Positions 40,146 to 49,015 of a DNA stretch of 64,000 nt are shown here, one piece after another. The position numbers were made by a program, and so were the translations under genes. The stretch spans positions 1 to 64,000 of the forward strand of contig VGCZ01000019.1 of assembly GCA_016869975.1 (NCBI GenBank), written 5' to 3'. The stretch is from Alphaproteobacteria bacterium. Lineage in GTDB: Bacteria; Pseudomonadota; Alphaproteobacteria; Reyranellales; Reyranellaceae. The notes below the pieces were generated by a model, which did not search any database, was not told where the DNA came from, and saw only the letters and a program-made list of their open reading frames with translations. The number at the start of each line of letters is the position of its first letter. Within the stretch, counting starts at the first letter, position 1.

Positions 40146-41849
40146 TCAGTAGGTGCCGGCCCAAGTGCACCCCAGATTGCCGACGTTCGTGACGCTTATG
40201 AAGCGACCGCGGGTATTGCCCTTCACCTGGAGGTTCACGTTCGTTCTCGGGCTCGCCGCCCCGCCGAACGACCCGTCGCTGGAGACGGAAAAGTCCTGCC
40301 AGCCGGTGCTGAAGCGAATGCGGAACCTATCGGGATACACTTCGATGCCATAGCTCACCGACCGATCACACTGCGAGTTGCTGTTGGCCGTCACCGGGAG
40401 CGTCACCCTGGTCGTTGTCGGTGGTGCGGCCGCCGGCGGCGCCGCGACCTGCGGCGGTGGCGGCGGTGGCGCGGGCGGCGTTGCCTTCTGGCGCTCGGCC
40501 TCGGCCTTGCGGCGATCATCCTCGAGCTTGGCGAGCACAACCTCGCCGTCGCGCGACAACAGCGCGGCCTGGGCCGCGGTGAGGAAGCCGCTCGGCGACT
40601 CGTTGCGGCTACGCTGCCAGTTGGCGATCATCTGCCGCGTGCGCGGCCCGAAGGCGCCGTCGGTACCCAAGGTGTCGAATCCCTTCGCAGTCAACGCCGC
40701 CTGGACCCGTCTCCGGTCGATGTCGGCCAGCTTGAGCGCCGCTTCGACGGTCTCGTGGTTCTTCCTGTCGTCCTCGACCGCCGCGCTACGACGCTTGGCG
40801 TCTTCGGCATCCGCCTTGCGCTTGGCCTCTTCGGCGGCGGGATCCGCCCGAGCCGTCCCGGCGGCCGCGCGCCGCGCCTCCGCCGCCTTCAGCTGCTCGA
40901 GCCTGGCGCGCGCGAATTCGGCGTAGACGCCGTTGGGAAAGCGCTGGAGGAACACCTCGAATACCGCCGGGTTGTCGCTATTGGCGATCGCCACCCAGGT
41001 CGTCTGCTCGACCGCGTCTTGCGGCGCGGCTGACGATGGCGGCGCGGCCGACGATGGCGGCGCGGCCGGCGATGGCAGCGCGGGTTGCGCCGCCACCGCC
41101 GCGGCCTTGAACACGAAGTCCCCGCGGAACGACGAACTAACCCAGGGAATCTGCTTGTTGCCGGAGGTTCGCGCCACGCCGTCGAGCGTGCGCTTGAAGA
41201 CCTCCTCGATCTTCAGTCCCGGCACCACCATCGCCTTCAGAAGCTCGGTCGTATACAGGCCGTTCTCGCCATCGCCGTCGGCCGCGCTTTCGCCCGGCGC
41301 CGTGGCGTAGGCGATCACCGTGCCGCGCGGCGCGTCGGTCTGCGCCAGGCCGCGAGCCGTCGAGCGAAAGCGGCGCGCGAAGGGATTGTCGCGGCAGGCG
41401 TCGAGAATCACCAGGCTCAGCCGCGCGCGCGCTTCGTCGAGGCGCAAGAGCACATCGTTGACATCGATCGTCTCGTACTTCAGCTCGTCCTCACCCGACA
41501 GCGCCGCGTCGATGGGCACGAGATAGTTGAGACCGCGGACCTGGACGCCGTGGCCGGCGTAGAAAAAGAGACCGACGCCGCCGGGGACCAGCTTGCCCGA
41601 GAACTCGCGCAACGCGTCGGTCATCACGCGACGCGTCGCGTTCTCGCGCAAGATCACCTCGAAGCCAGAGTCGCGCAGCGCCTTGGCCATTGCGCGCGCG
41701 TCGTTGACCGGGTTCCTCAGCGGCTCGGCGTGCTGGTAGGCGCCATTGCCCACCACCAGCGCGACCCGCATTTCGCCCTGCGCCAGGGCGGCCGATGCCC
41801 ACAGCGACGCGGCCAGGGCGACCAACCAAAGCGCACAACGCCTCGTCAC
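40146..41849 (-). CDS. Exported caspase-like (C14) protein with peptidoglycan-binding-type domain
   Basis: A 567-residue protein. A signal peptide (about 1-23, ending ALA) is followed by a caspase-type domain with the catalytic dyad His100 in YAGHG and Cys152 in DACRDNPF. A proline/alanine linker and an Arg/Ala-rich helical stretch lead to a segment RRRVQAALTAKGFDTLGTDG...FGPRTRQMI that looks like a PG_binding_1 domain (about 385-440), and a final beta-rich domain with two cysteines. The protein should act in the periplasm. The Arg-His specificity pocket is not predicted. It stands alone; no toxin or effector partner gene is adjacent. Confidence 0.88.
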   Translation of the reverse strand: MTRRCALWLVALAASLWASAALAQGEMRVALVVGNGAYQHAEPLRNPVNDARAMAKALRDSGFEVILRENATRRVMTDALREFSGKLVPGGVGLFFYAGHGVQVRGLNYLVPIDAALSGEDELKYETIDVNDVLLRLDEARARLSLVILDACRDNPFARRFRSTARGLAQTDAPRGTVIAYATAPGESAADGDGENGLYTTELLKAMVVPGLKIEEVFKRTLDGVARTSGNKQIPWVSSSFRGDFVFKAAAVAAQPALPSPAAPPSSAAPPSSAAPQDAVEQTTWVAIANSDNPAVFEVFLQRFPNGVYAEFARARLEQLKAAEARRAAAGTARADPAAEEAKRKADAEDAKRRSAAVEDDRKNHETVEAALKLADIDRRRVQAALTAKGFDTLGTDGAFGPRTRQMIANWQRSRNESPSGFLTAAQAALLSRDGEVVLAKLEDDRRKAEAERQKATPPAPPPPPPQVAAPPAAAPPTTTRVTLPVTANSNSQCDRSVSYGIEVYPDRFRIRFSTGWQDFSVSSDGSFGGAASPRTNVNLQVKGNTRGRFISVTNVGNLGCTWAGTY

Positions 41850-41958
41850 GCCACGCTCCCCACCAGCGTTTGTCGACGCGGGAGTCTTCCTATCGGTGGT
41901 GGCTTTGTCAATCAGGCGCCGGCAACCACTGGAGATTATCGCCGGCGCCCCCGCACCA

Positions 41959-42639
41959 TCACAGATTCCTGGGGTTGCCCTTGAGGATCTTCAGGCGGAT
42001 GCCGGTGCCGGACTTCTCGGTGAAGGTGACGTCGTCGCCCGCCACCTCGACGGCAAAGCACGCCTTGTCTTCCTTCGGGTAGACGAAGCACACCTGGTCG
42101 CCCTCGACCGACCACTTGCCTGTTGTCAGCACGCTGTCTTCCATCGTCTTGACGGTGCCGTCGGCCAGGTAGAACTCGGCGTAGTCCTTGCCGTCGATCT
42201 TGCCGGCAACGGTGTTGCCGATCAGCTGGCTCCATGCCGCGATACCGGTGACCTTGGCCGCCGGCGCGGGGACTGGCGTTGGCGCGGGCGCGGGTGCCGG
42301 CGTCATCACGAGCTGCATGCAGCCCTGCACGACACCGCGCAGCCCTTCCAGCGCCTTGGCCTGCTCGGGCGGCAGAGTCGCGGGATCGAGGCGGCCGCCC
42401 TTGGCGCGCGCTTCGTCCGACGCCTTCATCACCGTGACGGTGAGCGAGCGATCGGCGGCCGCGACCTTCTCGCCGATGCAGCCACAGAACTTCGGCACGT
42501 CGGGGAACGTCTTCGCCGCCGGGTCTTTGCCGATGCTGGTCTGACAGTACTCCACCACCTCATTGGCGCCGGCCGTCGCCGACAGCCCGACCGCCAGCAC
42601 ACCGGCGGCCAGCGCCAGCACCCATCGTTGCATCTGCAT
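41959..42639 (-). CDS. Exported protein with two small domains, function unknown
   Basis: A 226-residue protein with a signal peptide (QRWVLALAAGVLAVGLSATAGA). Residues about 30-110 are helical with four cysteines (YCQTS, FCGCIGE, GCMQL), then a proline/alanine linker (PAPAPAPTPVPAP), and a beta-rich C-terminal domain with GKIDGKDYAEFYLADGTVKT and KWSVEGDQVCFVYPKEDKACF that looks like a lipocalin-type or DUF995-like small barrel. AGGGAG seven bases before the ATG at 42639 supports this start. It lies upstream of the caspase-like gene on the same strand and might be cotranscribed. Confidence 0.7.
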   Translation of the reverse strand: MQMQRWVLALAAGVLAVGLSATAGANEVVEYCQTSIGKDPAAKTFPDVPKFCGCIGEKVAAADRSLTVTVMKASDEARAKGGRLDPATLPPEQAKALEGLRGVVQGCMQLVMTPAPAPAPTPVPAPAAKVTGIAAWSQLIGNTVAGKIDGKDYAEFYLADGTVKTMEDSVLTTGKWSVEGDQVCFVYPKEDKACFAVEVAGDDVTFTEKSGTGIRLKILKGNPRNL

Positions 42640-42706
42640 GATCACGCTCCCTGTTACCAGGCCGACGCTGCCCGTGAAGCGCAGGCCGATCAAGTGTCGC
42701 AAAAAG

Positions 42707-44158
42707 TCAGGGCAACGTCAGATCGGCGTAAGGGTAGAAGCGCTTGAGGTCGACGTTCTCGTACGGCAGCCCCTCGAGCCGCACCGTGCCGAGGAACGGC
42801 TCGGTCGGCTCGACCAGCAGGATGGTCTTGGCGAAGCCGCTGTCGTCGAAGCCGCGCCGGAAGTGCACGCGCGACTTGATGGCGAAGACCTTGAATGCCG
42901 CCGGATCGAGATTCATCAGGCCGAGATGCGACAGCTCGGTCACCTGCACCAGGTAGGGACTCAGCACGAGCACGTTGCCCCGACCGAACTCAATCGTGGC
43001 GCCGCGCGCTGCGGCCTCGCGCACCTTGCCGACCACCCGCACCGGCGCGCCGGCCGATTCGTCGACGCGGCCACCGACCTCCATGTCGAACGGGTCGCCG
43101 GGCTTGGCGGCCTTGATCGCCTCGACGGCTTTGGCGTCGGCGATCGTGGCGATCACCACGTCGTGCAGGTCCTGCGCGATGATCTCCCGCAAGAGCCAGG
43201 TCGCGTAGCCTGACCGGTCGCTGTGGTCGGCGAGCACGATCGGCGTGTCGCCGCGGTCCAGCGCCCGCTTGGCCAGCGCCACGCCCTCGGGGATCAGGTG
43301 CACCTTGGCGGCGTTGACCAGCTCCTTGCGCCGGCGCCACGCGGATTGCGCCATGTCGTCGGCGATCTTCTTCGCCAGTTCCGGCTTGCCGTTGGTCAGC
43401 ACCTGGAAAGTCATGCCGACATCGGGCACGTCGGCCCACGGAAATCCGAACATGAAGTTGACGTAGACGTCGGGCTCGCGCGCCTCCCAGGTCAGGGCGC
43501 GCTGTACCAGGTCCATCCAGGGCGAGGCGCCGGTCCATTGCAGCACCGTGGCGGTGATGATCGGCACCTTCACCGTCGCCGTGGCGGGCTTGTAGTCGCC
43601 GCGGATGGCGCGCACCAGCATGCGCGCAGCGCGCTCGCCCTGCAGATGCATGTCGTAGTGCGGGAAGTACTTCACGCAGAACGCCATGTCGGCGTGGCGC
43701 AGGAACTCCTCGTCCTCGTTGGCGTGCGGATCGAAGGTCGCGGCGATGAAGGCCTTGGGTCCGATCACCGCCCGTACGCGCCGGGCCAGCTCAGCTTCCG
43801 GTCGCGGCACGCCGCGCACCGCCATGGCGCCGTGGATACAGAGATACGCGCCATCGAACGGCCCCCGCGTCTTGAGTTCCTCGACCATGCGCCCGGTGAA
43901 GCGCTCGAACGCCTCCTGGGTGACCCAGCCCGAACCGGTGCCGGTGCGCGGAAAGCCCGGCGACTCGATGCCGACAAGCTCGACACCGGCATGCTCGCGC
44001 GCGACCTGGACGAAGCCGCCCATGTAGCCCTTGGGATCGTGCGACAGGAGCGCCTCGTCGCGCATCGGCGAGCCGGGATAGATGAAGTCCTCAACCGTGG
44101 TGTCGTTGTTCAGGAACGACACCGTCTCGTGCGAGAAGTACAGGACCGCGATGCGCAT
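42707..44158 (-). CDS. M81-family metallopeptidase (MlrC-like)
   Basis: A 483-residue protein of the MlrC family. TFDPHANEDEEF and YFPHYDMHLQG hold the Asp and His residues that bind zinc in this family, and FSHETVSF near the start is typical. MlrC itself cleaves the linear product of microcystin breakdown, but most members occur in species that do not meet microcystin, and act on other peptides or amides. It starts two bases after the stop of the MaoC gene, as the last gene of the acyl-CoA cluster. Confidence 0.88.
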   Translation of the reverse strand: MRIAVLYFSHETVSFLNNDTTVEDFIYPGSPMRDEALLSHDPKGYMGGFVQVAREHAGVELVGIESPGFPRTGTGSGWVTQEAFERFTGRMVEELKTRGPFDGAYLCIHGAMAVRGVPRPEAELARRVRAVIGPKAFIAATFDPHANEDEEFLRHADMAFCVKYFPHYDMHLQGERAARMLVRAIRGDYKPATATVKVPIITATVLQWTGASPWMDLVQRALTWEAREPDVYVNFMFGFPWADVPDVGMTFQVLTNGKPELAKKIADDMAQSAWRRRKELVNAAKVHLIPEGVALAKRALDRGDTPIVLADHSDRSGYATWLLREIIAQDLHDVVIATIADAKAVEAIKAAKPGDPFDMEVGGRVDESAGAPVRVVGKVREAAARGATIEFGRGNVLVLSPYLVQVTELSHLGLMNLDPAAFKVFAIKSRVHFRRGFDDSGFAKTILLVEPTEPFLGTVRLEGLPYENVDLKRFYPYADLTLP

Positions 44159-44160
44159 GA

Positions 44161-44679
44161 TCAGTAATCCGCCTTGTCGTCGACCGCGTGGCCGCGCTTG
44201 GGCACCAGGATCGTGCGCTCGAAGGTCATGAAGACGGTGCCATCGGCCTTCTTGCCGATCGTGCGCACGGTGACCACGCCCTGGGTCGGCCGCTTCGCCG
44301 ACTCGCGTTTGTCGAGCACCTCGGACTCGGCGTAGATCGTATCGCCGACGAAGACCGGCTTGCTGAGCTTAATGTCAGTCCAGCCGAGATTGCCAATCGC
44401 CTTCTGGCTCACATCGCTGACGCTCATGCCGGCGACGATCGACAGGGTCAGGCAGGAATTCACCACAGGCCGGCCGAACTCCGACTTCGCGGCATAGGCC
44501 TTGTCGAAATGCAGCGGGTGCTGGTTCATCGTCAGCAGGGTGAACCAGGTGTTGTCGCTCTCGGTGATGGTGCGGCCGGGACGATGCTCGTAGACGTCGC
44601 CCTTCTGGAAATCCTCGTAATAGCGACCGAACTGTTCGCGGTAGCGATTCGGCCCGACCTGTTTCGACGCTACGACCAT
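44161..44679 (-). CDS. MaoC-family acyl-CoA hydratase
   Basis: A 172-residue hotdog-fold protein. The hydratase motif is seen as TMNQHPLHFDKAYA (Asp/His dyad of the MaoC (R)-hydratases, where D-x4-H is usual but here Asn and His are found) and FGRPVVNSCLTLSIVAGM. It hydrates enoyl-CoA compounds; mesaconyl-CoA hydratase-type enzymes have a similar size and sit near CoA transferases. The first ten bases overlap the end of the CoA transferase gene upstream. Confidence 0.86.
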   Translation of the reverse strand: MVVASKQVGPNRYREQFGRYYEDFQKGDVYEHRPGRTITESDNTWFTLLTMNQHPLHFDKAYAAKSEFGRPVVNSCLTLSIVAGMSVSDVSQKAIGNLGWTDIKLSKPVFVGDTIYAESEVLDKRESAKRPTQGVVTVRTIGKKADGTVFMTFERTILVPKRGHAVDDKADY

Positions 44680-45773
44680 CCCTTGCCTCCATGCTCACCC
44701 AGCAGCGGCTCGCGATAGGTCACCCGCGAGGGCTCCTCCTTGAACCGCACGACAGGCGCGAAATGCCTGCGGCCCATGTCGTCGGTCACGATCATGCCGC
44801 GCTTCTTCAGGTTGGCGTCCTCGATCGCCTCCGGCAGCGTATTCACCGGGCCGTAGCAGACATCGAGCTTCGACAGATACTCCATCCAGTGCCGTAGCGA
44901 CTTCGAACGGAAGGTCGCTTCGAGGAATTCCATGACAGGCTTCTGGTGCGCGCCGGGCCATTCGCAGAGCGGCGCGAAGTCCGGCCGTCCCAGCGCGCCC
45001 AGCAGGTTCTGCACGAACTTCATCTCCTGCCCGGCGAGCACGAGCTGGCGGCCATCGGACGTGTCGTAGATGCGATAGAAGGCCGAGCCGCCCGTCGTGC
45101 GCTGGGTCTTCACGTCGGGCTGCGTGCCGTCGGTGAACGGCGCGCCGACCACGTTGGCGCACGACGCCATCAGCGCCTCGTGCATCGACACGTCGATGTA
45201 GTCGCCCTTGCCCGTGCTGACGCGGCGCAGCAGTGCCATCAGCACGCCGGCCAGCCCGTGCAGGCCGCTCACCACGTCGGCGGCGGGAATGCCGGGGATC
45301 GCCGGCCGCCCGTCGTCGCCCAGGGTCAGGCTCAGCACGCCGGTCATCGCCTCGAGCGCGAGATCGTGCGCGGCGCGGCCGGGATAGGCGCCGTCCTGGC
45401 CGAAGGCGGAGATCGAGCAATAGACGATGCCCGGGTTCCGGGCCTTCACCGCCTCGTAACCGACGCCGAAGCGCGCGGCGACGCCGGGGCGGAACGACTC
45501 CACCAGCACGTCGGCTTCGCAGGCGAGGCGAAAGAGGTCCGCCCTACCCTGCTCGCTCTTGAGGTCGAGGACGACGCTCCTCTTGCCGCGCGCCATGTTG
45601 CGGAAGAACACCGATGTGCGCTGGTCGGGCGGCAGGATGTGACGGCCGGGGTCGCCCTCGCCCGGCGGCTCGACCTTGATCACCGTGGCGCCGTGATCGG
45701 CCAGCGCCGTCGTGAGATACGGCCCCGGCAGGAACCAGGAGAGATCGACGACCTTGATGCCTTCGAGCTTCAT
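44670..45773 (-). CDS. CaiB/BaiF-family CoA transferase (I)
   Basis: A 367-residue family III CoA transferase. The catalytic Asp166 lies in AADVVSGLHG, and VKVEPPGEGDPGRH and SISAFGQDG are family blocks. These enzymes move CoA between carboxylic acids through a covalent aspartyl-CoA intermediate. It is followed with overlap by a MaoC hydratase. A 126-base composite repeat separates it from the second CoA transferase gene on the same strand. Substrates are not predicted. Confidence 0.92.
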   Translation of the reverse strand: MKLEGIKVVDLSWFLPGPYLTTALADHGATVIKVEPPGEGDPGRHILPPDQRTSVFFRNMARGKRSVVLDLKSEQGRADLFRLACEADVLVESFRPGVAARFGVGYEAVKARNPGIVYCSISAFGQDGAYPGRAAHDLALEAMTGVLSLTLGDDGRPAIPGIPAADVVSGLHGLAGVLMALLRRVSTGKGDYIDVSMHEALMASCANVVGAPFTDGTQPDVKTQRTTGGSAFYRIYDTSDGRQLVLAGQEMKFVQNLLGALGRPDFAPLCEWPGAHQKPVMEFLEATFRSKSLRHWMEYLSKLDVCYGPVNTLPEAIEDANLKKRGMIVTDDMGRRHFAPVVRFKEEPSRVTYREPLLGEHGGKGWS

Positions 45774-45787
45774 GACTTCGCACCTTA

Positions 45788-45911
45788 TCTCCCTCTCCCC
45801 GCTTGCGGGGAGAGGGTCGGGGTGAGGGGCCGCATCGAGTTACGCACAACGACCGCGCGTCACCTGAAGCAACCCCTCACCCTAACCCTCTCCCCGCCGG
45901 CGGGGAGAGGG
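45788..45911. repeat. Composite palindromic element, family B
   Basis: Two hairpins (45791-45816 and 45886-45911) with CCCTCTCCCC/GGGGAGAGGG arms and a centre GGTGAGGGGCCGCATCGAGT. The element has the same plan as 18045-18160. It separates two co-directional CoA transferase genes, so it is likely transcribed and may form a strong RNA structure that uncouples the two parts of the cluster. Confidence 0.88.
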
Positions 45912-45918
45912 AACTTGC

Positions 45919-47052
45919 TCATGAGACGTATGTGATGGTGTCGGCGCCCAGCGATGAGCATGCCGTCTGTGATGGCCGCTCGCCGTCGATGCGCAGGGGA
46001 TTGGCGATGACGCGCAGTCGGCCCTTGGTCGGATGCGGCACGTCGGAGACCATGCCCGCATTGCGCACGAACGGACTGTCGAGCGCCTGATCGAGGCGAT
46101 AGACTGGCGCGGCCGGCAGCAGGCCGTTGAGCAGCGACAGCCACTCTGCGGTCGTGCGCGTCTGGAACGTGGGATCCAGCGCGTCGGACAGCGCCGCGCG
46201 GTTGACGGCGCGGGTGTTGGGATCGGGGAAGCGCGGGTCGTTCAGCAAGTCTTGGCGACCGATCACGTCGACCAGCGCCAGCCAGAATTTCTGCGTCATG
46301 CACATGACGAAGATCCAGCCATCCTTCGTCGGGAAGGTCTGCACCGGCGCCAGCGCCAGATGCGCGCTGCGCGGCACACGCGGCGAGACATCGCCCTCGT
46401 TAAGATACCAGGTGCCGGGATAGGTGAGCTGGTGCAGCGCCACGTCGAACAGGCAGGTCTCGACGTCGCAGCCCTGCCCCGTGCCGCGCGCGCGCAGCAG
46501 GCAGGACAGCAGGCCGACCGTGCCGGTGAGCCCGCTCATGCTGTCGATCAGCGAGACACCGACGCGCGTCGGCGCTCCATCGGGGTCGCCGGTGAGCTCC
46601 ATCAGCCCGGCTTCGGCCTGCATCAGGAAGTCGTAGCCCGGCCAGTCCGCGCGCTCGCCGGAGCGGCCATAGGCCGAGATGTGCAGGCAGACGATCGAAG
46701 GCTTCAGGTGCTTGAGCGCCGCGTAGTCGATGCCGAGCTTGGCCGGCTGCGTGCCGCGCAGATTGTTGACCACGCAATCGGCGGTCCTCACCAGCGCCTC
46801 GAATTGCCGCCTGCCCTCGGCGCTTTTGATGTCGAGCGTCACGCTCTTCTTGCCGAGGTTCCAGGCCTGGAAGTACTGGCTGTCGTCCTTGCCCAGCTTG
46901 TGCGGCCCGACCTGGCGCGATGGATCACCCTCGGGTGGCTCGATCTTGATCACCTCGGCGCCCAGCTCGGCCAGGAACATCGTGCCGTAGGGCCCCGCGC
47001 CAAACTGCTCCAGGGTCAGGACCCGCACGCCGGTCAGCGGCTTGGCGTTCAT
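45919..47052 (-). CDS. CaiB/BaiF-family CoA transferase (II)
   Basis: A 377-residue family III CoA transferase. Catalytic Asp170 lies in SLIDSMSG; EQFGAGPYGTMFLAELGAEVIKIEPPEGD and WNLGKKSVTLD are family blocks. The start overlaps the stop of the acyl-CoA dehydrogenase gene (ATGA), so the two are surely cotranscribed. Length is normal. It is about as different from CoA transferase I as family members usually are, so the two probably have different acids. Confidence 0.92.
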   Translation of the reverse strand: MNAKPLTGVRVLTLEQFGAGPYGTMFLAELGAEVIKIEPPEGDPSRQVGPHKLGKDDSQYFQAWNLGKKSVTLDIKSAEGRRQFEALVRTADCVVNNLRGTQPAKLGIDYAALKHLKPSIVCLHISAYGRSGERADWPGYDFLMQAEAGLMELTGDPDGAPTRVGVSLIDSMSGLTGTVGLLSCLLRARGTGQGCDVETCLFDVALHQLTYPGTWYLNEGDVSPRVPRSAHLALAPVQTFPTKDGWIFVMCMTQKFWLALVDVIGRQDLLNDPRFPDPNTRAVNRAALSDALDPTFQTRTTAEWLSLLNGLLPAAPVYRLDQALDSPFVRNAGMVSDVPHPTKGRLRVIANPLRIDGERPSQTACSSLGADTITYVS

Positions 47053-48224
47053 ACGCTGGCGGTCCGGCGTGCCCATTGGCGGGCGATGATCAGGCGCTGC
47101 ATCTCGTTGGTGCCCTCGCCGATGCAGGTCAGCGGCGCGTCGCGATAGAGCCGCTCGATGTCGTATTCCTTGGAGTAGCCGTAGGCGCCGTGGATGCGCA
47201 TCGACTCGGTGCTGTTCTCCAGCGCCGCTTCGGAGGCGAAATATTTCGCCATGCCCGCCTCCATGTCGCAGCGATCGCCGCGATCGAAGGCGGCGGCGGC
47301 GTCGAGGGTCAGCAGCCGCGCGGCGCGCGCCCGCGTCGCCATCTCGCCGATCTTCAGCGCGATCGCCTGGTGCTCGATGATCGGCTTGCCGAAGGTCTGG
47401 CGGATCTGCGCGTAGTCGGTGGCGAGCTTCAGCGCGCCCTCGGCGATGCCGACGCCGCGCGCCGCGACGTTGATGCGCCCCAGCTCCAGCCCGCCGGCAA
47501 CCTGGGTGAAGCCGCGGCCCTCGACCTCGCCGATCAGATGGTCAGCGGGAACGCGGTAGTCCTGGAAGATCAGCTCGCCGGAATCGATCGACTTGTAGCC
47601 CAGCTTCTCCAGCTTGCGGCCGACGGTGAAGCCCGGCCCCTTGGGCGCGATGAACAGGCTCATGCCGGTGTAGCGCGGGCTAGCCTCGGCGTTGGTCTTC
47701 ACCAAAAGCGCGAAGCACGAGCCCTCGATGCCGTTGCTGATCCAGGTCTTGGTGCCGTTGATGACGTAGTCGCCGCGCTCGCGCCGCGCGGTCATGCGGA
47801 TCGCCTGCAGATCGGTGCCGGCGTTGGGCTCGGTCAGCGCCAGCCCGCCCCTGATCTCGCCGCTGGCGAATTTGGGCAGCCATTGGCGACGCTGCGGCTC
47901 GGTGCCGAACTTCTCGACCGCCAGCGCCAGCATCAGATGCGAGTTGAAGATGCCGGTGAGCGCCATCCACACCGAGGAGATGCGCATGACGATCTTGGCG
48001 TAGGTCGTCGCCGGCAGGCCGAGCCCGCCATACTCGGGGCTGACCGTGGCGCCGAACAGGCCGAGTTCCTTCATCTGCTCGACCAGCTCGGCCGGCCAGC
48101 GATCGGCGTGGTCGAACTCCTTCACCCGCGGCGCCACCTCGCGGTCGACCCATTTGTCGATCGTCGCCAGAAGCTGCGCCTCGTCGGCCTGATCGATGCT
48201 GCGCACCCGTTCGGCGGCGTCCAT
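47049..48224 (-). CDS. Acyl-CoA dehydrogenase
   Basis: A 391-residue flavoprotein with the typical helical N-domain, the FAD/substrate block ALTEPNAGTDLQAIRMTA, NGTKTWISNG, and the catalytic Glu370 in CIGEGTNEMQ. It oxidises acyl-CoA to trans-2-enoyl-CoA and gives electrons to ETF. The ATG at 48224 has GAGGAGGG upstream. Its ATGA overlap with the CoA transferase suggests activation of an acid by CoA transfer, then dehydrogenation and hydration by the MaoC protein. Confidence 0.93.
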   Translation of the reverse strand: MDAAERVRSIDQADEAQLLATIDKWVDREVAPRVKEFDHADRWPAELVEQMKELGLFGATVSPEYGGLGLPATTYAKIVMRISSVWMALTGIFNSHLMLALAVEKFGTEPQRRQWLPKFASGEIRGGLALTEPNAGTDLQAIRMTARRERGDYVINGTKTWISNGIEGSCFALLVKTNAEASPRYTGMSLFIAPKGPGFTVGRKLEKLGYKSIDSGELIFQDYRVPADHLIGEVEGRGFTQVAGGLELGRINVAARGVGIAEGALKLATDYAQIRQTFGKPIIEHQAIALKIGEMATRARAARLLTLDAAAAFDRGDRCDMEAGMAKYFASEAALENSTESMRIHGAYGYSKEYDIERLYRDAPLTCIGEGTNEMQRLIIARQWARRTASV

Positions 48225-48315
48225 CGGCGTTCCCTCCTCAACTACTGCGGCGACCAATCTAGCATTCACCCGCTTTCGCCCGCATCATATGCCGCGCCTC
48301 ACGCGGAGGAGAGCA

Positions 48316-48999
48316 ATGGCTCCCAATCTCGAGACGATCGCCAAGAAGATGTCTGAGTGCGCCGCGAACATTGGCGAGGTCAGAGTCCAGGCGGGTTCGG
48401 AACACCAGAATGGAGTGTGGAGGTTTTACGCGCACCTGCCTGAGATCCTTCCCAAGGACACAGCGATATCGCTCTGCCGAGGTTGGGCTCAAATTCTCCG
48501 AGAGGCCCTGCCGGAAAGACATGACGACTGGTCGAGCATAGTTGAGGTTTGGACGCCACTGCTCATGACGATGGGGGTGTACTGTATCGGTCGTGTCGGT
48601 CATGAGGACACTTGGGTGGCGCCTGGTTTGTCGGAAGAAGGGGTCAACCCACAGGAGTGGGAGATCCTCTATCAGCAATTTGATGCGTACCTTCACGTTC
48701 GCGGCAAAAGCGATTGGCAGGGAGGTGGTGACTACTATCTTTTCGACGAATGGAGTGGCTACGCGGACCACTCCATCACGATCTATCGGATCGAGTTTCT
48801 CACGCCTGACCTGGTGAGCGGGATACAAGGCTTCCTTAGGGACAGCTATGCGAGCTGGATGGTTTACATCGTCCTGGATCTGCTGCCTCCCGTCGAAGGC
48901 ATTTCATCCGATGGACTGGAAATCCATGCCGATCGCATCGTCGAAAAGTGGGATCGCGCTTTCATGGTTGAACGGCTGGGCGAGCGGCTGAAGGTCTAG
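48316..48999 (+). CDS. Hypothetical protein of lower G+C content
   Basis: A 227-residue protein of no recognised family. It is soluble, acidic and rich in Trp and Tyr (GVWRFYAHLP, WSGYADHSITIYRIEF, YASWMVYIVLD), as in small intracellular alpha/beta proteins or immunity-like proteins. GGAGGAG lies upstream of the ATG. Base use differs from its neighbours: one line at 48541-48600 has 34 of 60 G or C, compared with about 40 for typical genes here, and synonymous sites use more A/T. It is flanked by an acyl-CoA dehydrogenase (divergent) and the nucleoside transporter 16 bases downstream. It may have been acquired. Confidence 0.7.
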   Translation: MAPNLETIAKKMSECAANIGEVRVQAGSEHQNGVWRFYAHLPEILPKDTAISLCRGWAQILREALPERHDDWSSIVEVWTPLLMTMGVYCIGRVGHEDTWVAPGLSEEGVNPQEWEILYQQFDAYLHVRGKSDWQGGGDYYLFDEWSGYADHSITIYRIEFLTPDLVSGIQGFLRDSYASWMVYIVLDLLPPVEGISSDGLEIHADRIVEKWDRAFMVERLGERLKV

Positions 49000-49015
49000 G
49001 ACGGGAGAACCTCAG

